Assembly (NCBI GenBank): GCA_963575745.1
Contig: CAUYUJ010019895.1
Coordinates: 28,501 to 92,500, forward strand
Source: Prorocentrum cordatum
Taxonomy: Eukaryota > Sar > Dinophyceae > Prorocentrales > Prorocentraceae
Reading direction: 5' to 3'
Length of the DNA: 64,000 nucleotides
Under the pieces are notes generated by a model, which saw nothing but the letters and a program-made list of their open reading frames with translations, made no database searches and had not been told where the DNA came from. Positions 29,326-40,085 of the stretch are shown here, one piece after another (position 1 is the first letter of the stretch; each line of letters starts with the position of its first letter). Position numbers and translations under genes: made by a program.

Positions 29326-30570
29326 AACACGTGGGCATCTTGAAGGTCATCTTGGTCGCCTGGAGGCCATTTTGACCCTTTCGGGCCTTCTTGAAGGACG
29401 TCTAGGAGGGCTCTTGAGCCGTCTTGGAGGCATCTTCGGCCGTTTTGGGGGCCTCTTGGGGCCGTCGTGGGGGCCTCTTGGGCGATCTTTGGGTGCACTT
29501 GAGCCGTCTCGCAGTCGGATGGCAGAAAAAAACAAATGCCACAATCTTTCAAAACTCATTGGATTTTTGACTTTTCGGGCCTTCCTGGAGGCCCTCTTGG
29601 AGGCCTCTTGGGCCGTCTTGGGCCATCTTAGTGCCAGCTTCGGCCGTTTTGGTGGGCCCCTGCCCGTCCGACGCCGTCGGAAGCCGTTTGGGGGGCATCT
29701 TTGAGCCGACTTGGGGCCCACTTGGAATGCTCCAGGGCCGTCTTGGAGGCCATCTTGGGCGTATTGAAAGCATCTTCGGCCGTCTTGGGGGCCTCTTGGG
29801 GCCGCCTTGGAAGCCTCCTGGGCGATCTTGGGGCGATCTTTGGGGGCTCTCGGGCCGTATCGGGCCGTCGGAAGGCCGAAACGAAGCAGATGTCAAAATC
29901 TTTCGAAAACTAGGAACAATACATGTTTTTAGCCTTTTTCTGGCTTTCCTGGAGGCCCTCTTGGAGGCCCTCTTGGAGGCCTCTTGAGCTGTCTTGTGCC
30001 AGCTTCGAGCCAACTTCGGCCATCTGGGGGGATGCTGGCCCGTCTGACGCCGTCGGAAGTCGTTTGGGGTGCCTTTCTGGGCCGACTTGGGACCCTCTTG
30101 GGGGGCTCCAGGGCTGTCTTAGAGGCCATCTTGGGCGTCTTGGAGGCCTCTTGGGTCGTCTTCGTGCCCTCTTAGGACCGTCGTGGGGGCCTCTTGGGCA
30201 GTCCTGAGGCCATCTCGGAGGCCTCTTGGGCGCTGTGGGGGCGATCTTGGGGGCCTCTTGGGCCGTCTTGGGTCGTCGGAAAAAAAACAGAGAAGAAGCG
30301 AATGCCAAAAACCTTCAAAACCCAAAGGAAAAACAATAACTGTGGCCTCTTCGGGCTCTCCTGGAGGAACTCTTGGAGGCCTCTTGGGCCGTCTTGGAGG
30401 CCTCTGGGGAGCCTCTTGGGCCGTCTTGGGCCGTCTTGGACTCTCTTGGGCCGTCTTGGAGGCCGTCTTGGACCATCTTGGGCGGACTTGGAGGCCATCC
30501 TGGACCATCTTGGAGGCCATCTTGGGCCAACGTGGCCATCTTGGGCCATCTTGAGCCATCTTGAGCGACA
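29326..30570. repeat. Minisatellite W, locus 2 (largest)
   Basis: About 1.2 kb of degenerate TTGGAGGCC/TCTTGGGCCG units, with two islands (29515-29580 and 30275-30345) where AAAAAACA-rich sequence precedes AATGCC.AAA.CTTTC.AAAC. The islands themselves are similar, so a larger ~350-770-bp unit was duplicated. Confidence 0.7.
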
Positions 30571-30820
30571 CATTTGGGAATTGTACTCCTTGAGGTCCTT
30601 TCCAGGTGGCCGGCGGGACGGGCCAAAGCCCCAGGGGGAGCTCTTCTGGAAAAAGAACCAAAACCACAACCGAAGGGTCCAGCACGCCAGGCACCCCTGC
30701 TCCATCCAGCATTGGTTTCCTCAGCAAGCGGATGCCGTGCACTGTTTGCGGTCCAGCTCCAGCTTCATTTGGCGAGTTGAGTGCCGTTTTCAAGCTGACG
30801 GGCTAGCGTTTGATCCCGAG
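30571..30820. other. No gene recognised
   Basis: A short frame, SKRMPCTVCGPAPASFGELS, has one CxxC pair; not enough for a call. Confidence 0.3.
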
Positions 30821-30821
30821 C

Positions 30822-31000
30822 GGCCAACAGATCCGTATCCGCACCCTCTTGGTCCAGATTCCAGGGCGCGATCCCGCGCATACGCGGTCGCACGGATACC
30901 TTCCGCGCGGGTCGTCCGCGAAAAAGGCTTTATATCTGCGCGGTCGCGACCCAGGGGCTTTGCCCGCGAGGCCGCGGATACGGATATGTTTGTCGCCCAC
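30822..31000. mobile_element. Palindromic element H3, copy b
   Basis: GATCCGTATCCGCACCCTC left against CGCGGATACGGATATG right; the interior TTCCAGGGCGCGATCCCGCG matches copy a. Confidence 0.6.
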
Positions 31001-31299
31001 GTGCTACATCAGATGCGCAAATACTCAAGAGGGGAACGCAAGTCACAGACACGTGGAATCGTCGAAAGTAGGGGGACGACTGGAAGTGAAGGGGAAGACA
31101 AACATCCAGAACATGTGGAATACGTTGGGGATCCTCGCTGGGAGATGTGGCTCTTTCTTCGCGCGTGCCCATTTGAATCCTTCAGGTCCAAAAGTCCTTC
31201 CTCTCGCCCTCGCCCCTCCAAAAGGGCCTCCGACGCAGCGATTTTGTTCACAGCGTCGACCCCCAGAGGCGTGAACCCGTTCCCCCCCAGACCACCCTC

Positions 31300-31460
31300 A
31301 CGCTGTGAACAAAATCACGACTGGAGGTTTTGTTGCTATTTCCGGCCTCGAGGGGGCACCTACCGTTCCCCAGGACCGACGAAAAACGATTCAGGATGAG
31401 AAACCGGTCCCCGGGAATGGGTCGAGACCTTTGGGGTTCGACGTTGTGACAAAGTCATGA
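31300..31460 (+). repeat. Palindromic repeat DR-1, copy 7
   Basis: TGTGAACAAAATCACGACTG at the start and GACGTTGTGACAAAGTCATG at the end: the two termini repeat directly. The interior carries all family landmarks. Confidence 0.85.
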
Positions 31461-31598
31461 GGTCTGGGGTGTGGACCCCTTCCTTGGGATCGGCTTTACA
31501 TCCTGAGTCGTCTTTCGACGGTCCCAGAGTCCGGCAAGGGCCCCCAGAGGCGGCAAATATAGCAAAGCCTCCCGTCGTGCTTTTCGCACAACGCGAGA
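31441..31598 (-). repeat. Palindromic repeat DR-1, copy 8
   Basis: Opposite orientation, sharing its end with copy 7 (tail to tail). CATCCTGAGTCGTCTTTCG and GCCTCCCGTCGTG are clear. Confidence 0.85.
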
Positions 31599-31621
31599 CC
31601 CAGAGATCCGATTTCGTGTTT

Positions 31622-31738
31622 TTTTCAATGCGGCGTCCCCAGAAGTCTCGACCCATTCCCCAGGACCGGTTTTCCATCCAGAGTCGTTTTTTGTCGGTCC
31701 TGGGGCCCGGCGAGGGCCCCGAGAGGCCAAAACTTGAG
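31622..31738 (-). repeat. Palindromic repeat DR-1, copy 9
   Basis: CCCCAGGACCGGTTTTCCAT, GAGTCGTTTTTTGTCGGTCC, GAGGGCCCCGAGAGGCC. Confidence 0.8.
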
Positions 31739-31749
31739 CAACACCTTCG

Positions 31750-31975
31750 TCTTGGATCGGATGCAACTCCTGGGAGGTCAAATTCTGTTTTTGCCCTGGT
31801 CCGAAATCCGGCTTAATCCCACTTGATCCCGTTGAATCCCGCTTACTCCGGCTTAATCCCGCTGAATCCCGCTTAATCTGGCTTAATCCGAGGCCCACTC
31901 CGGCATAACAGCCCCCCAATGGGGCTGAGTCCCCCTTCATCTTTCCGACGAAAACCTCATTGTAGTTGCCTCCTA
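31750..31975. repeat. Dispersed 10-bp minisatellite N10, copy b
   Basis: CTCCTGGGAGGTCAAATTCTG, decamers GCTTAATCCC/GTTGAATCCC to about 31890, then CAGCCCCCCAATGGGGCTGA and GTTGCCTCCTAACG, the same order as copy a. Confidence 0.75.
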
Positions 31976-32360
31976 ACGTTATGATGCTCCAACCTGATTT
32001 AGCCTTGATCCTCAGGAAGAATTTCGAGCGCCCAAACAAGAACCGAAACTCAAGTGTTTTCACGTGTCGGGCCCTGGGGAGACACTCGCCCGACACTGTT
32101 TCGACACTGTTTCGACACCCTTTCCATACTTTTCCAGGTGCTCGAAATTATTTCTGGGATGCGGTCCTCAAGCAGGATGGGAACAACATAATCCTGACCT
32201 TGGATCTTTGGGTACCCCTCCGAGGTTGGCCATGGAGGGCTCCCCCCTCGCCCCCGGCGGCGCCCTGGCCCTGCCGGCCCCCGGCGACGAGGCGCCCCCT
32301 CGGGGCCCGGGAGGGGCGGGCGGGGGGCCGCTGTTGCGTTGCCACCGCCAGGCCCACGCG
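31976..32360. other. No gene recognised
   Basis: A GC-rich frame from ATG 32231 (MEGSPLAPGGALALPAPGDE) leads into the microsatellite. It may be a chance frame. Confidence 0.3.
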
Positions 32361-32590
32361 AGAAGGAGGAGGCGGAGGAGGAGGAGGAGGAGGAGGAGGA
32401 GAAGGAGGAGGGAGGAGGAGGAGGAGAAGGAGGAGGGAGGAGGAGGAGGAGGAGGAGGAGGAGGAGAAGGAGGAGGAGGAGGAGGAGGAGGAGGAGGAGG
32501 AGGGAGGAGGAGGAGGAGGAGGATGGAGGAGGAGGAGGAGGGAGGAGGAGGAGGAAGAGGGAGGAGGAGGAGGAGGAGGAGGAGGAGGCG
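32361..32590. repeat. (GGA)n microsatellite
   Basis: Interrupted GGA/GAA array on the plus strand. Confidence 0.9.
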
Positions 32591-33014
32591 TTCCAAAAAG
32601 TGCTTTGCCCTCGAGGATCGAAGGAGTTGTCATCTTCTCCTCGGCGGAAGGCAGCGGAGGGTATCGGCGGAAGTGAAACGAGGCCGCCTCCGCCTGCAGA
32701 AGCTGGCGGAAGTTCGGCGGAAGGCGGCGGACGTAGACGATGTACCCCCAAGAGATGAAAAGGTTGTTGGGTTCAGGGTCTCCGAAATCGCCCCTGTCCT
32801 GTGCGTCCTGAGCTTTCTGGGAAGGGGCGCTGCAAGGCCGAGGCGCGCTGGACATGGGATAGAACTCGGGCCTCTGGGGGCGACCTCTTTTACCCAGCCT
32901 CGCGAGAAGGTCACGACAGGAGCCAACTGCTGGTCGGAAGGCGCTCAAGGTGGAGAGCCAGGGAGGAGGACCTGCAGATCTCCGGCGATCCGATGTGTTC
33001 AATCCCAGCGTGAA
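32591..33014. other. No gene recognised with certainty
   Basis: A plus frame at 32645-32760 reads RLRLQKLAEVRRKAADVDDV, helix-like and charged, possibly a decayed exon. No splice evidence decides it. Confidence 0.3.
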
Positions 33015-33170
33015 GTCGGGCCTGTCCCTACAGGGGGGATACCCAAAGATAGTAAAAAAAGTAGTCTGGGGACGATTTTTTTTTTTTACTATGTTTGAGC
33101 ATTTGGGAGGTATGTTTTGAGAATCTTTTATTTTTCGCCCGAAGTCCCCCTGTAGGGGGACGCGCCCGGC
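33015..33170. mobile_element. MITE-like element M1, copy c (both TIRs)
   Basis: 156 bp. The left TIR GTCGGGCCTGTCCCTACAGG and the right TIR CCTGTAGGGGGACGCGCCCGGC are inverted with few mismatches. The interior is AT-rich (TTTTTTTTTTACTATG) with GTCTGGGGACGA. No coding capacity. Confidence 0.75.
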
Positions 33171-33567
33171 TTACGCCCACCGTCTTTCCTCGACCTGCGG
33201 CTTCCGGAGCCCGTGATCGGGCCGCGGGGCCGTCAGAGGCGGTCCTGGAGAAACAAAGACACAGGGCCTGGAGACCCTCTTGCGTCGTGAACACAATCGC
33301 GGCGGCCCAGTCTTCGAGGGGTAGTTGGAGGGGGACCAGGAGGATGAGGAGGTGCAATTCTTCACGCTTCGCGTATCCCCGCCAGCCCATCTCAAAACAG
33401 CAACTCTAGCGAAGCATGCCGACAGTCGTGTTTTTCAGGCGTGTTTCCGCCTGCCCCCGCATATCTCCCCTGTTCCTCCTTCCTCCCGCCTCCTTGTACA
33501 TCCTCCTTGTGGTGGGAGCGGGAGAAGGACGAGGCGGAGGAGGAGGGAGAGAAAGCGCTCCTCGTGG
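33171..33567. other. No gene recognised
   Basis: Pyrimidine-rich at 33440-33510; nothing coding seen. Confidence 0.35.
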
Positions 33568-33760
33568 TTTGAGTCGTTCGGGCTTCTCGTCCTGGTGTGA
33601 GTCGTTCGGGCCCTTCTTCCTGGTGTGAGTCGTTCGGGCTCTTCGTGGTGTGAGTCGTTCGGGCTCTTCGTCCTGGTGTGAGTCGTTCGGGCTTCTCGTG
33701 GTGTGAGTTGTTCGGGCCCCTCGTCCTGGTGTGAGTCGTTCGGGCCCCTCCTCCTGCCCG
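33568..33760. repeat. 26-30-bp tandem array, about seven units
   Basis: GAGTCGTTCGGGC recurs at about 33572, 33598, 33628, 33653, 33682 and later, separated by TTCTCGTCCTGGTGT-like spacers of variable length. Confidence 0.8.
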
Positions 33761-33799
33761 TCCAGAAACGACGCCCAGGCGAGTAGAGGGTCGTCCTGA

Positions 33800-33950
33800 T
33801 GGGCTTTTCGGCGTCTTGGGTGCCTCGGGGGGGCCTCTTTGGGCCGTTTGGGATCCTCTTGGGGGCCTCCTGGGGGCCTCTTGGGGCCATCTTGGGGCCT
33901 CTTGGTGCCTCCTGGGCGCTTCTTGGGGCCATCTTGGAGGAAATCGATCA
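33800..33950. repeat. Minisatellite W, locus 3
   Basis: CTCTTGGGGGCCTCCTGGGG-type units. Confidence 0.65.
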
Positions 33951-34130
33951 AAGAAGAGGGGAGCTTTAATTAGCGCTGCCCCCTCAGAAGGCCAAAATGG
34001 GGCCAAAACCTTAGCAAAATCAATGATTTTGGCTTGAAAGAAGAGGGGAGCTTTAATTAGCGCTGCCCCCTCAGAAGGCCAACATGGGGCCAAAACCGTA
34101 GTAAAATCAATGATTCTGGCGTCAAAGAAG
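33951..34130. repeat. 87-bp tandem repeat, two full units and a start
   Basis: AAGAAGAGGGGAGCTTTAAT begins at 33951 and 34038, a third start at 34125. The full units are almost identical, so the duplication is recent. Confidence 0.9.
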
Positions 34131-34134
34131 AGGG

Positions 34135-34362
34135 CGGGTTTTTCTCCCCCCCCCCCCGTCGGGGCCAGAATCCTCGTGAGGGGTGTCGAATTTTAGCCCT
34201 CCCAGGAGTCGAAGAAGACCCCCCCAACCACCCGCGAAAGGACCTCTCCAGGCCCAGGGGGAGGGGGTAGGGGGAGGGGTAAACCCCTCCCCGAAGGGGA
34301 AGAAGGGGGTTGAGAACAGAGCGGGCTCTCGAAACCACACACGCCCAAAGGGCTGGTGGGAC

Positions 34363-34365
<3 letters not shown>
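34135..34365. repeat. Repeat K, copy 1
   Basis: GTCGGGGCCAGAATCCTCGT to CCCAAAGGGCTGGTGGGA, about 230 bp, repeated in the same orientation at 35105-35338. Both copies run straight into a microsatellite. Confidence 0.85.
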
Positions 34366-34768
<403 letters not shown>

Positions 34769-34774
34769 TTTTGG

Positions 34775-35090
34775 GAGCCTCTTGGAGGCCTTTTGGAGCG
34801 TCTTCGGGGCCTCTTGGCGGCCCCAGGGGCTTCTAGGAGCGTCTGGGGAGCCTCTTGGGAGCCTCTTGGGGCCTCTTGGAGGCGGTTTGGGGCGTCTTGG
34901 GGGCCTCTTGGCGGACCCAGGGGCTTCCAGGAGCGTCTTGGGTGCCTCGGGGGAGCCTCTTGGAGCCTCTTGGGGGCCTCTTGGGAGCATCTTGGGGGCC
35001 TCTTGGAGGCCTCTTGGGGCCTCTTGGAGGCCTCTTGGAGGCCTCTTGGAGGGGTCTGGGAGGAATCTTGGAGCCATCTGTCGGGCGATC
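34775..35090. repeat. Minisatellite W, locus 4
   Basis: GCCTCTTGGAGGCCTCTTGG-type units; two larger blocks sharing GCGGCCCCAGGGGCTTCTAG/GCGGACCCAGGGGCTTCCAG. Confidence 0.7.
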
Positions 35091-35104
35091 GATCACAGAT
35101 GGGG

Positions 35105-35440
35105 GGAGCACTTTTCTCCCTCCCCCCGTCGGGGCCAGAATCCTCGTGAGGGGTGTCGAATTTTAGCTCTCCCAGGAGTCGAAAAAGACCCCTCCGGCCA
35201 CCCGCGGAAGGACCTCTCCAGGCCCAGGGGGAGGGGGGAGGGGGAGGGGTAAACCCCTCCCCGAAGGGGAAGAAGGGGGGTTGAGAACAGAGAGAGCTCC
35301 CTAAACCACTCACGCCCAAAGGGCTGGTGGGATTCTTTGACACTCCTCATCCTAGGAGGACTAGGAGGACTAGGAGGATGAGGACTAGGAGGATGAGGAG
35401 GATGAGGAGGATGAGGATGATGAGGCAGTTGGAGGAGGAC
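35105..35440. repeat. Repeat K, copy 2, followed by (AGG)/(GAT) repeats
   Basis: Same 230-bp unit as copy 1; followed at 35345-35435 by AGGACTAGGAGG and GAGGATGAGG repeats where copy 1 has (AGT)n. Confidence 0.8.
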
Positions 35441-36324
35441 CCTGCGATTTGGGCGGTGCAATTCTTTGACACTCGGCGATGTTGTCCCGTTCCGGGCCCT
35501 GGCACCACCACAGATCGGCCTGGCTCGAGCGATGCAGCAGAAAGACTGGGTCCAGAGCTCTGATCGTGGTTGTCCGCGATGTCGCAGCGTTTGCCGCAAC
35601 GTCGGATCTCATGGGACGAGGAGGATGAGGATGAGGACGCAGAGGTGTGGCTTAGGACCACAGGGTCACATTTTGAGTTTGCCACCCATTTCTCTCTAAG
35701 CGAGCCTACAGGCAGAGCGTAGGTTAAGACGGAGGCATGCTGACTGGACCATGTCCGCATCACAGAGCCTCCAAGCCGGGGTGTTTCGTCCGTTGCCGTC
35801 CGCGTGTCCTTACCCATGCAGCACTTGAACCATGCAGCATACCTATTTCGTGTTACAGCATACCTTGGCTAACTCTGGTGGTGGGCGGGCTCAGGGGCGT
35901 GCGGGTGAGGAGGTCTTCGGCGACCTAATTAACTTACCCTACCCGTGATGCTGCGCCCACTGGGACCCGACACGCACACACGGCAAACCCGCTTATGCTA
36001 TCACTTTCGTTTCTTGTGCAGGTGTATCTCGATCCCTTTTGTTCGGCTCTCCGCACCTTGATTCGTTCGATCTCATTCGTATCCCTCTCTCTTTCACGCC
36101 CTGGCTGGCGTATACTCTGTGCCCATCATGGCCCGCTTTCTTTCTTTTTGCCTCTTGCGCCTACCTCGATTTTTGCTACGCCCGCCATGCGCAATTTTTT
36201 GGCCTGCGCGCCTGAGTCGGCACTCATTTGCCTCTGCACGGACGCTACAGCCATGACGCTCGACTTCGCCCAACGTCAAAATGAGGACGCCGAGGATCAT
36301 GAGGGGCAAGAGGGGTAAGGGGGG
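35441..36324. other. No gene recognised
   Basis: Lower GC. ATTCTTTGACACTC occurs at 35331 and 35462. No recognisable domain. Confidence 0.35.
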
Positions 36325-36505
36325 ATGTCTTGAAGATCGACACGGGTACGGGAAGAGAATTGACGAGTGCCGACAGTAGTCCCTACCCATTTTGAAAAGG
36401 ACTCGCGGTCGGTGTCGGCGCAGACGTTGTCCACATGGTCGATCTTGGAAACCATGAACCCAAGAATGTTGGTCCGCTTGTAGCCGCCTGCCCAAGGACG
36501 GGCCC
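36325..36505. repeat. Dispersed repeat S, copy 2
   Basis: GGGTACGGGAAGAGAAT, CCGACAGTAGTCCCT, AAGGACTCGCGGTCGG and AGCCGCCTGCCCAAGGA match 24890-25000 in order. Confidence 0.5.
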
Positions 36506-36549
36506 CCTTACAGGCGTGGCGAAGCGAATGGTGTATGACGCTCATCGGA

Positions 36550-36650
36550 TGTTCGCGCTCTCTCTTTCTCTCTTTCTCTTGTTTTGTTTGTTCTTTCCTT
36601 CTCTCTCTCTCTCTCTTTCTCTCTCTACGTGTATATATATATATATACAT
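36550..36650. repeat. (CT)n and (TA)n microsatellites
   Basis: TCTCTCTTTCTC runs to 36628, then TATATATATATATACATAT. Confidence 0.9.
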
Positions 36651-36659
36651 ATCCGACCC

Positions 36660-36915
36660 AAGCGTTGCTCTCACCGGCCCAAGCGTCGCTGGATTGACGA
36701 CATTTGCCATTTAACTTCAAAACCCAAAGATATGTTGACCCCGGAAGAGCAGAAAGCTGTTGCAGACGGCCGTGCGGCGCGAGATACTGTTCACTTGCTG
36801 TTGAGGTTGGGCCACGCAAAATACGTGGAACGCGCCAGAACACGATTCTTGCCAGGCGATATAAGCTGTAGTGGGTGCTTCGGCGCCAACCCACGGGCAC
36901 CTACAGGGTGCGCAA
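36660..36915 (+). pseudogene. Coding-like fragment, family not recognised
   Basis: The frame reads SHRPKRRWIDDICHLTS, then MLTPEEQKAVADGRAARDTV and LLRLGHAKYVERARTRF, then CSGCFGANPRAPTGCAMW with three cysteines. RPxxRWxDD recalls the C-terminal part of some retroelement proteins. There is no start or end signal. It could equally be a host exon. Confidence 0.25.
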
Positions 36916-37064
36916 TGTGGGTCGCAGTCGCAGTCGCAGTCTCTCTCTCCTTCTCTCTCTCTCTCTCTCATCTTCCTTGGAAGCAAAACCTGGACCTGTA
37001 CTAGTGTACTACTGTTTCAGAACACGCTTCGGGCGATGCCCGCTGTCTGAGCGTAACACCCTGG

Positions 37065-37192
37065 CCCCCGACGTCATGGTCTTTTCATGTAGCGGTCTGG
37101 ACCCTTACCCTGGGATTGGTTTTTCATCCGAAGCCGTTGTTTGACAGTCCCGAGCCCGGTAAGGGCCCCGAAAGGCCGAAATTCGCTGTGCG
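37065..37192 (-). repeat. Palindromic repeat DR-1, copy 10
   Basis: GGTCTGGACCCTTACCCTGG, GGTTTTTCATCCGAAGCCG, AAGGGCCCCGAAAGGCCGAA. Confidence 0.75.
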
Positions 37193-37267
37193 AAGGACCC
37201 GACCATATGCAGTTCTGAGAACCGCAATTGTGAATCTTTTCTTCGGTGGCGCTTTCTATGGGGCCAC

Positions 37268-37980
37268 GAAGCGCTGTACTGGGTGGGCGAAACGCAGGGA
37301 GCAAGGGCTGTGCTGGGTGGTGGCGGACGCATGCGGGCGGTGCCACTGGGACCTTCGGTGGAGCTCCCTATGGGGCCACGTAGCGCTGTACTGGGTGGGT
37401 GAAACGCAAGGAGCAAGGGCTGTGCTGGGTGGTGGCGGACGCATGCGGGCGGTACCACTGGGACCTTCGGTGGAGCTCCCTATGGGGCCACGAAGCGCTG
37501 TACTGGGTGGGGCAGGGAGCAAGGGCTTTGCTGGGTGGTGGCGGGCGCATGCGGGCGGTGCCACTGGGACCTTCGGTGGAGCCCCCTTCATGGGGCCACG
37601 AAGCGTTGTTTTGGGTTGGTGAAACGCAGGGAGCAAGGGCTGTGCTGGGTGGTGGCCGACGCATGCTGGCGGTGCCACTGGGGCCTTCGGTGGAGCTCCC
37701 TATGGGGCCACGAAGCGTTGTACTGGGTGGGTGAAGCGCAGGGAGCAAGGGCTGTGCTGGGTGGTGGCGGACGCATGCGGGCGGTGCCACAGGGACCTTC
37801 ACGTTATGGGGCCACGAAACGTTGTACTGGGTGGGTGAAACGCAGGGAGCAAGGGCTGTGCTGGGTGGTGGCGGACGCATACGGGCGGTGCCACCGGAAC
37901 CTTCGGTGGAGCCCCCATATGGGGCCACGAAACGCTGTACTGGGTGGGTGAAACGCAGGGAAGAGGGAGGAGAGGGGGGA
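37268..37980. repeat. 102-113-bp tandem array, seven units
   Basis: ATGGGGCCACGAAGCGCTGT begins at 37268, 37370, 37482, 37590, 37702, 37806 and 37919. Each unit has CTGTGCTGGGTGGTGGCGGA and GGACCTTCGGTGGAGC. Unit length alternates by small deletions, so no single frame runs through. Confidence 0.9.
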
Positions 37981-38167
37981 GGGAGGGGGAGGAGGAGGAG
38001 GAGAGGAACGCGGGGACCGTCTCTTCAAAACGAGGATCCAACACCACAGGATGGTTGGGAAATACGTAGCAGCCCGCAATTGCGGATAAGAGTGAGGGGG
38101 CGGGCGCGGGCGATGCGGGCGTCGTCGAGCCGGCGGACCTCGTGGCCCCCACCTTCCCTGTCGATGG

Positions 38168-38575
38168 CGCTCTCCTCCTCCTCCTCCTCCTCCTCCTCCT
38201 CCTCCTCCTCCTCCTCCTGTCCTCTTCCTCGTCCTCGTCCTCGTCCTCATCGTCATCGTCATCCTCCTCCTCCACCTCGTCCTCCTCTTCTTCTTCTCGT
38301 CCTCCCTCTCCCCCCCTCGTCCTTTTCATCATCGTCCTCCCATTGTCGTCCTCCCCCTCATCGGCCTCCATCATCGTCCTCCCATTGTCGTCCATCATCA
38401 TCATCATCCTCCCCCTCCTCCCCCTCCTCGTCCTCCTCCCCCCTCCTCCCCCTCCTCCCCCTCCTCGTCCTCCTGCTCCTCCTCCTTTTCTTTCTCCACA
38501 TTATCCTTACATCCTCTCTTCTTCCGCGTTCTCCTGCGTCCCCTGTTTACTCTTCCTGCCTCCCCCTCCTTCCCC
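38168..38575. repeat. (TCC)n and degenerate pyrimidine tract
   Basis: Pure CTC to 38217, then CGTCCTCGT, CATCGTCCTCC and similar. Confidence 0.8.
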
Positions 38576-38754
38576 AAGATAACTGCAACGCAATCCTTTT
38601 TTCCAGCTTATGCTTCCCGCCTTTTCTGATCAAGGCAATTCGCCAGGGCAGAGTTGCTGGACGGGCTGGCGTGGATGCGCGGGGCTTGAAGAGGTCCTTG
38701 CGGGCTCAGACGGCATGCACAAATCCGCCGCCGCGCTTGTGCGGCATTGGTTTG

Positions 38755-39300
38755 TTCAGTGAACGTGGTTTAGGGCGCGGGTGGGTCGCGGGCTCTCCAC
38801 CTCCACCTGGGAGGAATGCAAAAGCAGCCCGCCGCAGGCGCCAAAAAAATGGTTTGCACACTGAACGTGGTTTGGGTCGCGGGTGGGCCGCGGGTTTTCC
38901 ACCGGGAACGAACGCAAAAAAATGGCCGCCGCAGGCGCCGAGACATGTGGTTTGTACCCTGAACGTGGACGCGGGTGGGCCGCGGGTTCTCCACCTGAAA
39001 CGAATGCAGAAAATGCCAGCCGCAGGCGCCGAGAAATGTGGTTTGTACCCTGAACGTGGTTTGGGTCACGGGTTGGTCGCGAGTTGGTCACGGGGTGGGT
39101 CGCGGGCTCTCCACCTGGAAGGAATGCAAAACATGCCCGCCGCAGGCGCCGAAAAATGTGGTTTGTACCGTGAACGCGGGTTGGGTCGCGGGTTGGTCAC
39201 GGGGTGGGTCGCGGGCTCTCCACCTGGAAGGAATGGAAAAAAACACGCCGCAGGCGCCGAAAATGGTGGTTTGTACCTTGAACGTGGTTTGGGTCGCGGG
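38755..39300. repeat. ~95-115-bp tandem array, about five units
   Basis: Each unit reads GTGGTTTGTACCCTGAACGT, TTGGGTCGCGGGTGGG, TCTCCACCTGGAAGGAATGC, CCGCCGCAGGCGCCGA. Confidence 0.8.
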
Positions 39301-39600
39301 TGGGTCGCGGGTGGGTCGCGGGGTAGGTCGCGGGTGGGTCGCGGGTGGGTCGCGGTTGGGTCTTGGGTGGGTCGCGTGTGGGTCGCGTTTTGGGCCGCGG
39401 GCGGGTCGCGGGGTGGGTCGCGGGGTGGGTCGCGGGGTGGGTCGCGGGGTGGGTCGCGGGGTGGCTCGCGGGATGGGTCGCGGGTGGGTCGCGGGTGGGT
39501 CGCGGGGTGGGCCGCGGGGTGGGTCGCGGGTGGGTCGTTGGGTCGGTTGCGGGTGGGACGACGACAACAAACAACAAACAACAACAAACAACAACTGGAA
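39295..39600. repeat. Minisatellite (GGGTCGCGGGT)n, then (AACAAC)n
   Basis: 10-11-bp units derived from part of the preceding array, followed at 39560 by ACAACAAACAACAACAAAC. Confidence 0.85.
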
Positions 39601-39744
39601 TCCGCACCGCGGAATTCCACTTCAGCCGCGCACCCAGGGACAGTGAATGACCGTTCGGCCCCCTCACTCTGACACAACAATTTCCCCGTCGTGTTTTGTC
39701 ACCACGTGAGTCGGGAATTATCATCCCATCCAAGCAGGGGTGTA

Positions 39745-39945
39745 CAGTGGAGACCGATGCCAAGAAACACCCTGCTTGCCTCTAGGGTGCCCTGGGCCTC
39801 TTGGGTTTCGATGGCTTTGCTATAGAAGGCGTGACGTTCCCACACCAAAAATCAATGGACGCCCTGGGGTCTCAAGGTTTTGTTTCTTGTGGAAGGTTTC
39901 CTGTGGTCGAGCTCCCACTGTATCTGTTCGTGTGCCCCCTGGCCA
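39745..39945. repeat. Dispersed repeat G, copy 3
   Basis: GTGGAGACCGATGCCAAGAA, CACCCTGCTTGCC, TTGGGTTTCGATGGC, ATCAATGGACGCCCTGGGGT, TTCTTGTGGAAGG. Contains both halves seen separately in copies 1 and 2. Confidence 0.65.
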
Positions 39946-39969
39946 CCGCCGGCCACAACCAAAAAAAAA

Positions 39970-40085
39970 CATAAACATTCGACTGCCCGCGTGGACCTCT
40001 TGGACCCACGCTGGGCCCCCCTGGCAGCGCCTCTGGCGCCGCAGCGCGGCTCCAACACATCCGCGGAGCGTGCTCCTGTATTGTT
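39970..40085. mobile_element. Hairpin element H2, copy b (decayed)
   Basis: GACCTCTTGGACCCACGCTGGG pairs imperfectly with CGCAGCGCGGCTCCAACACATC. Confidence 0.45.
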
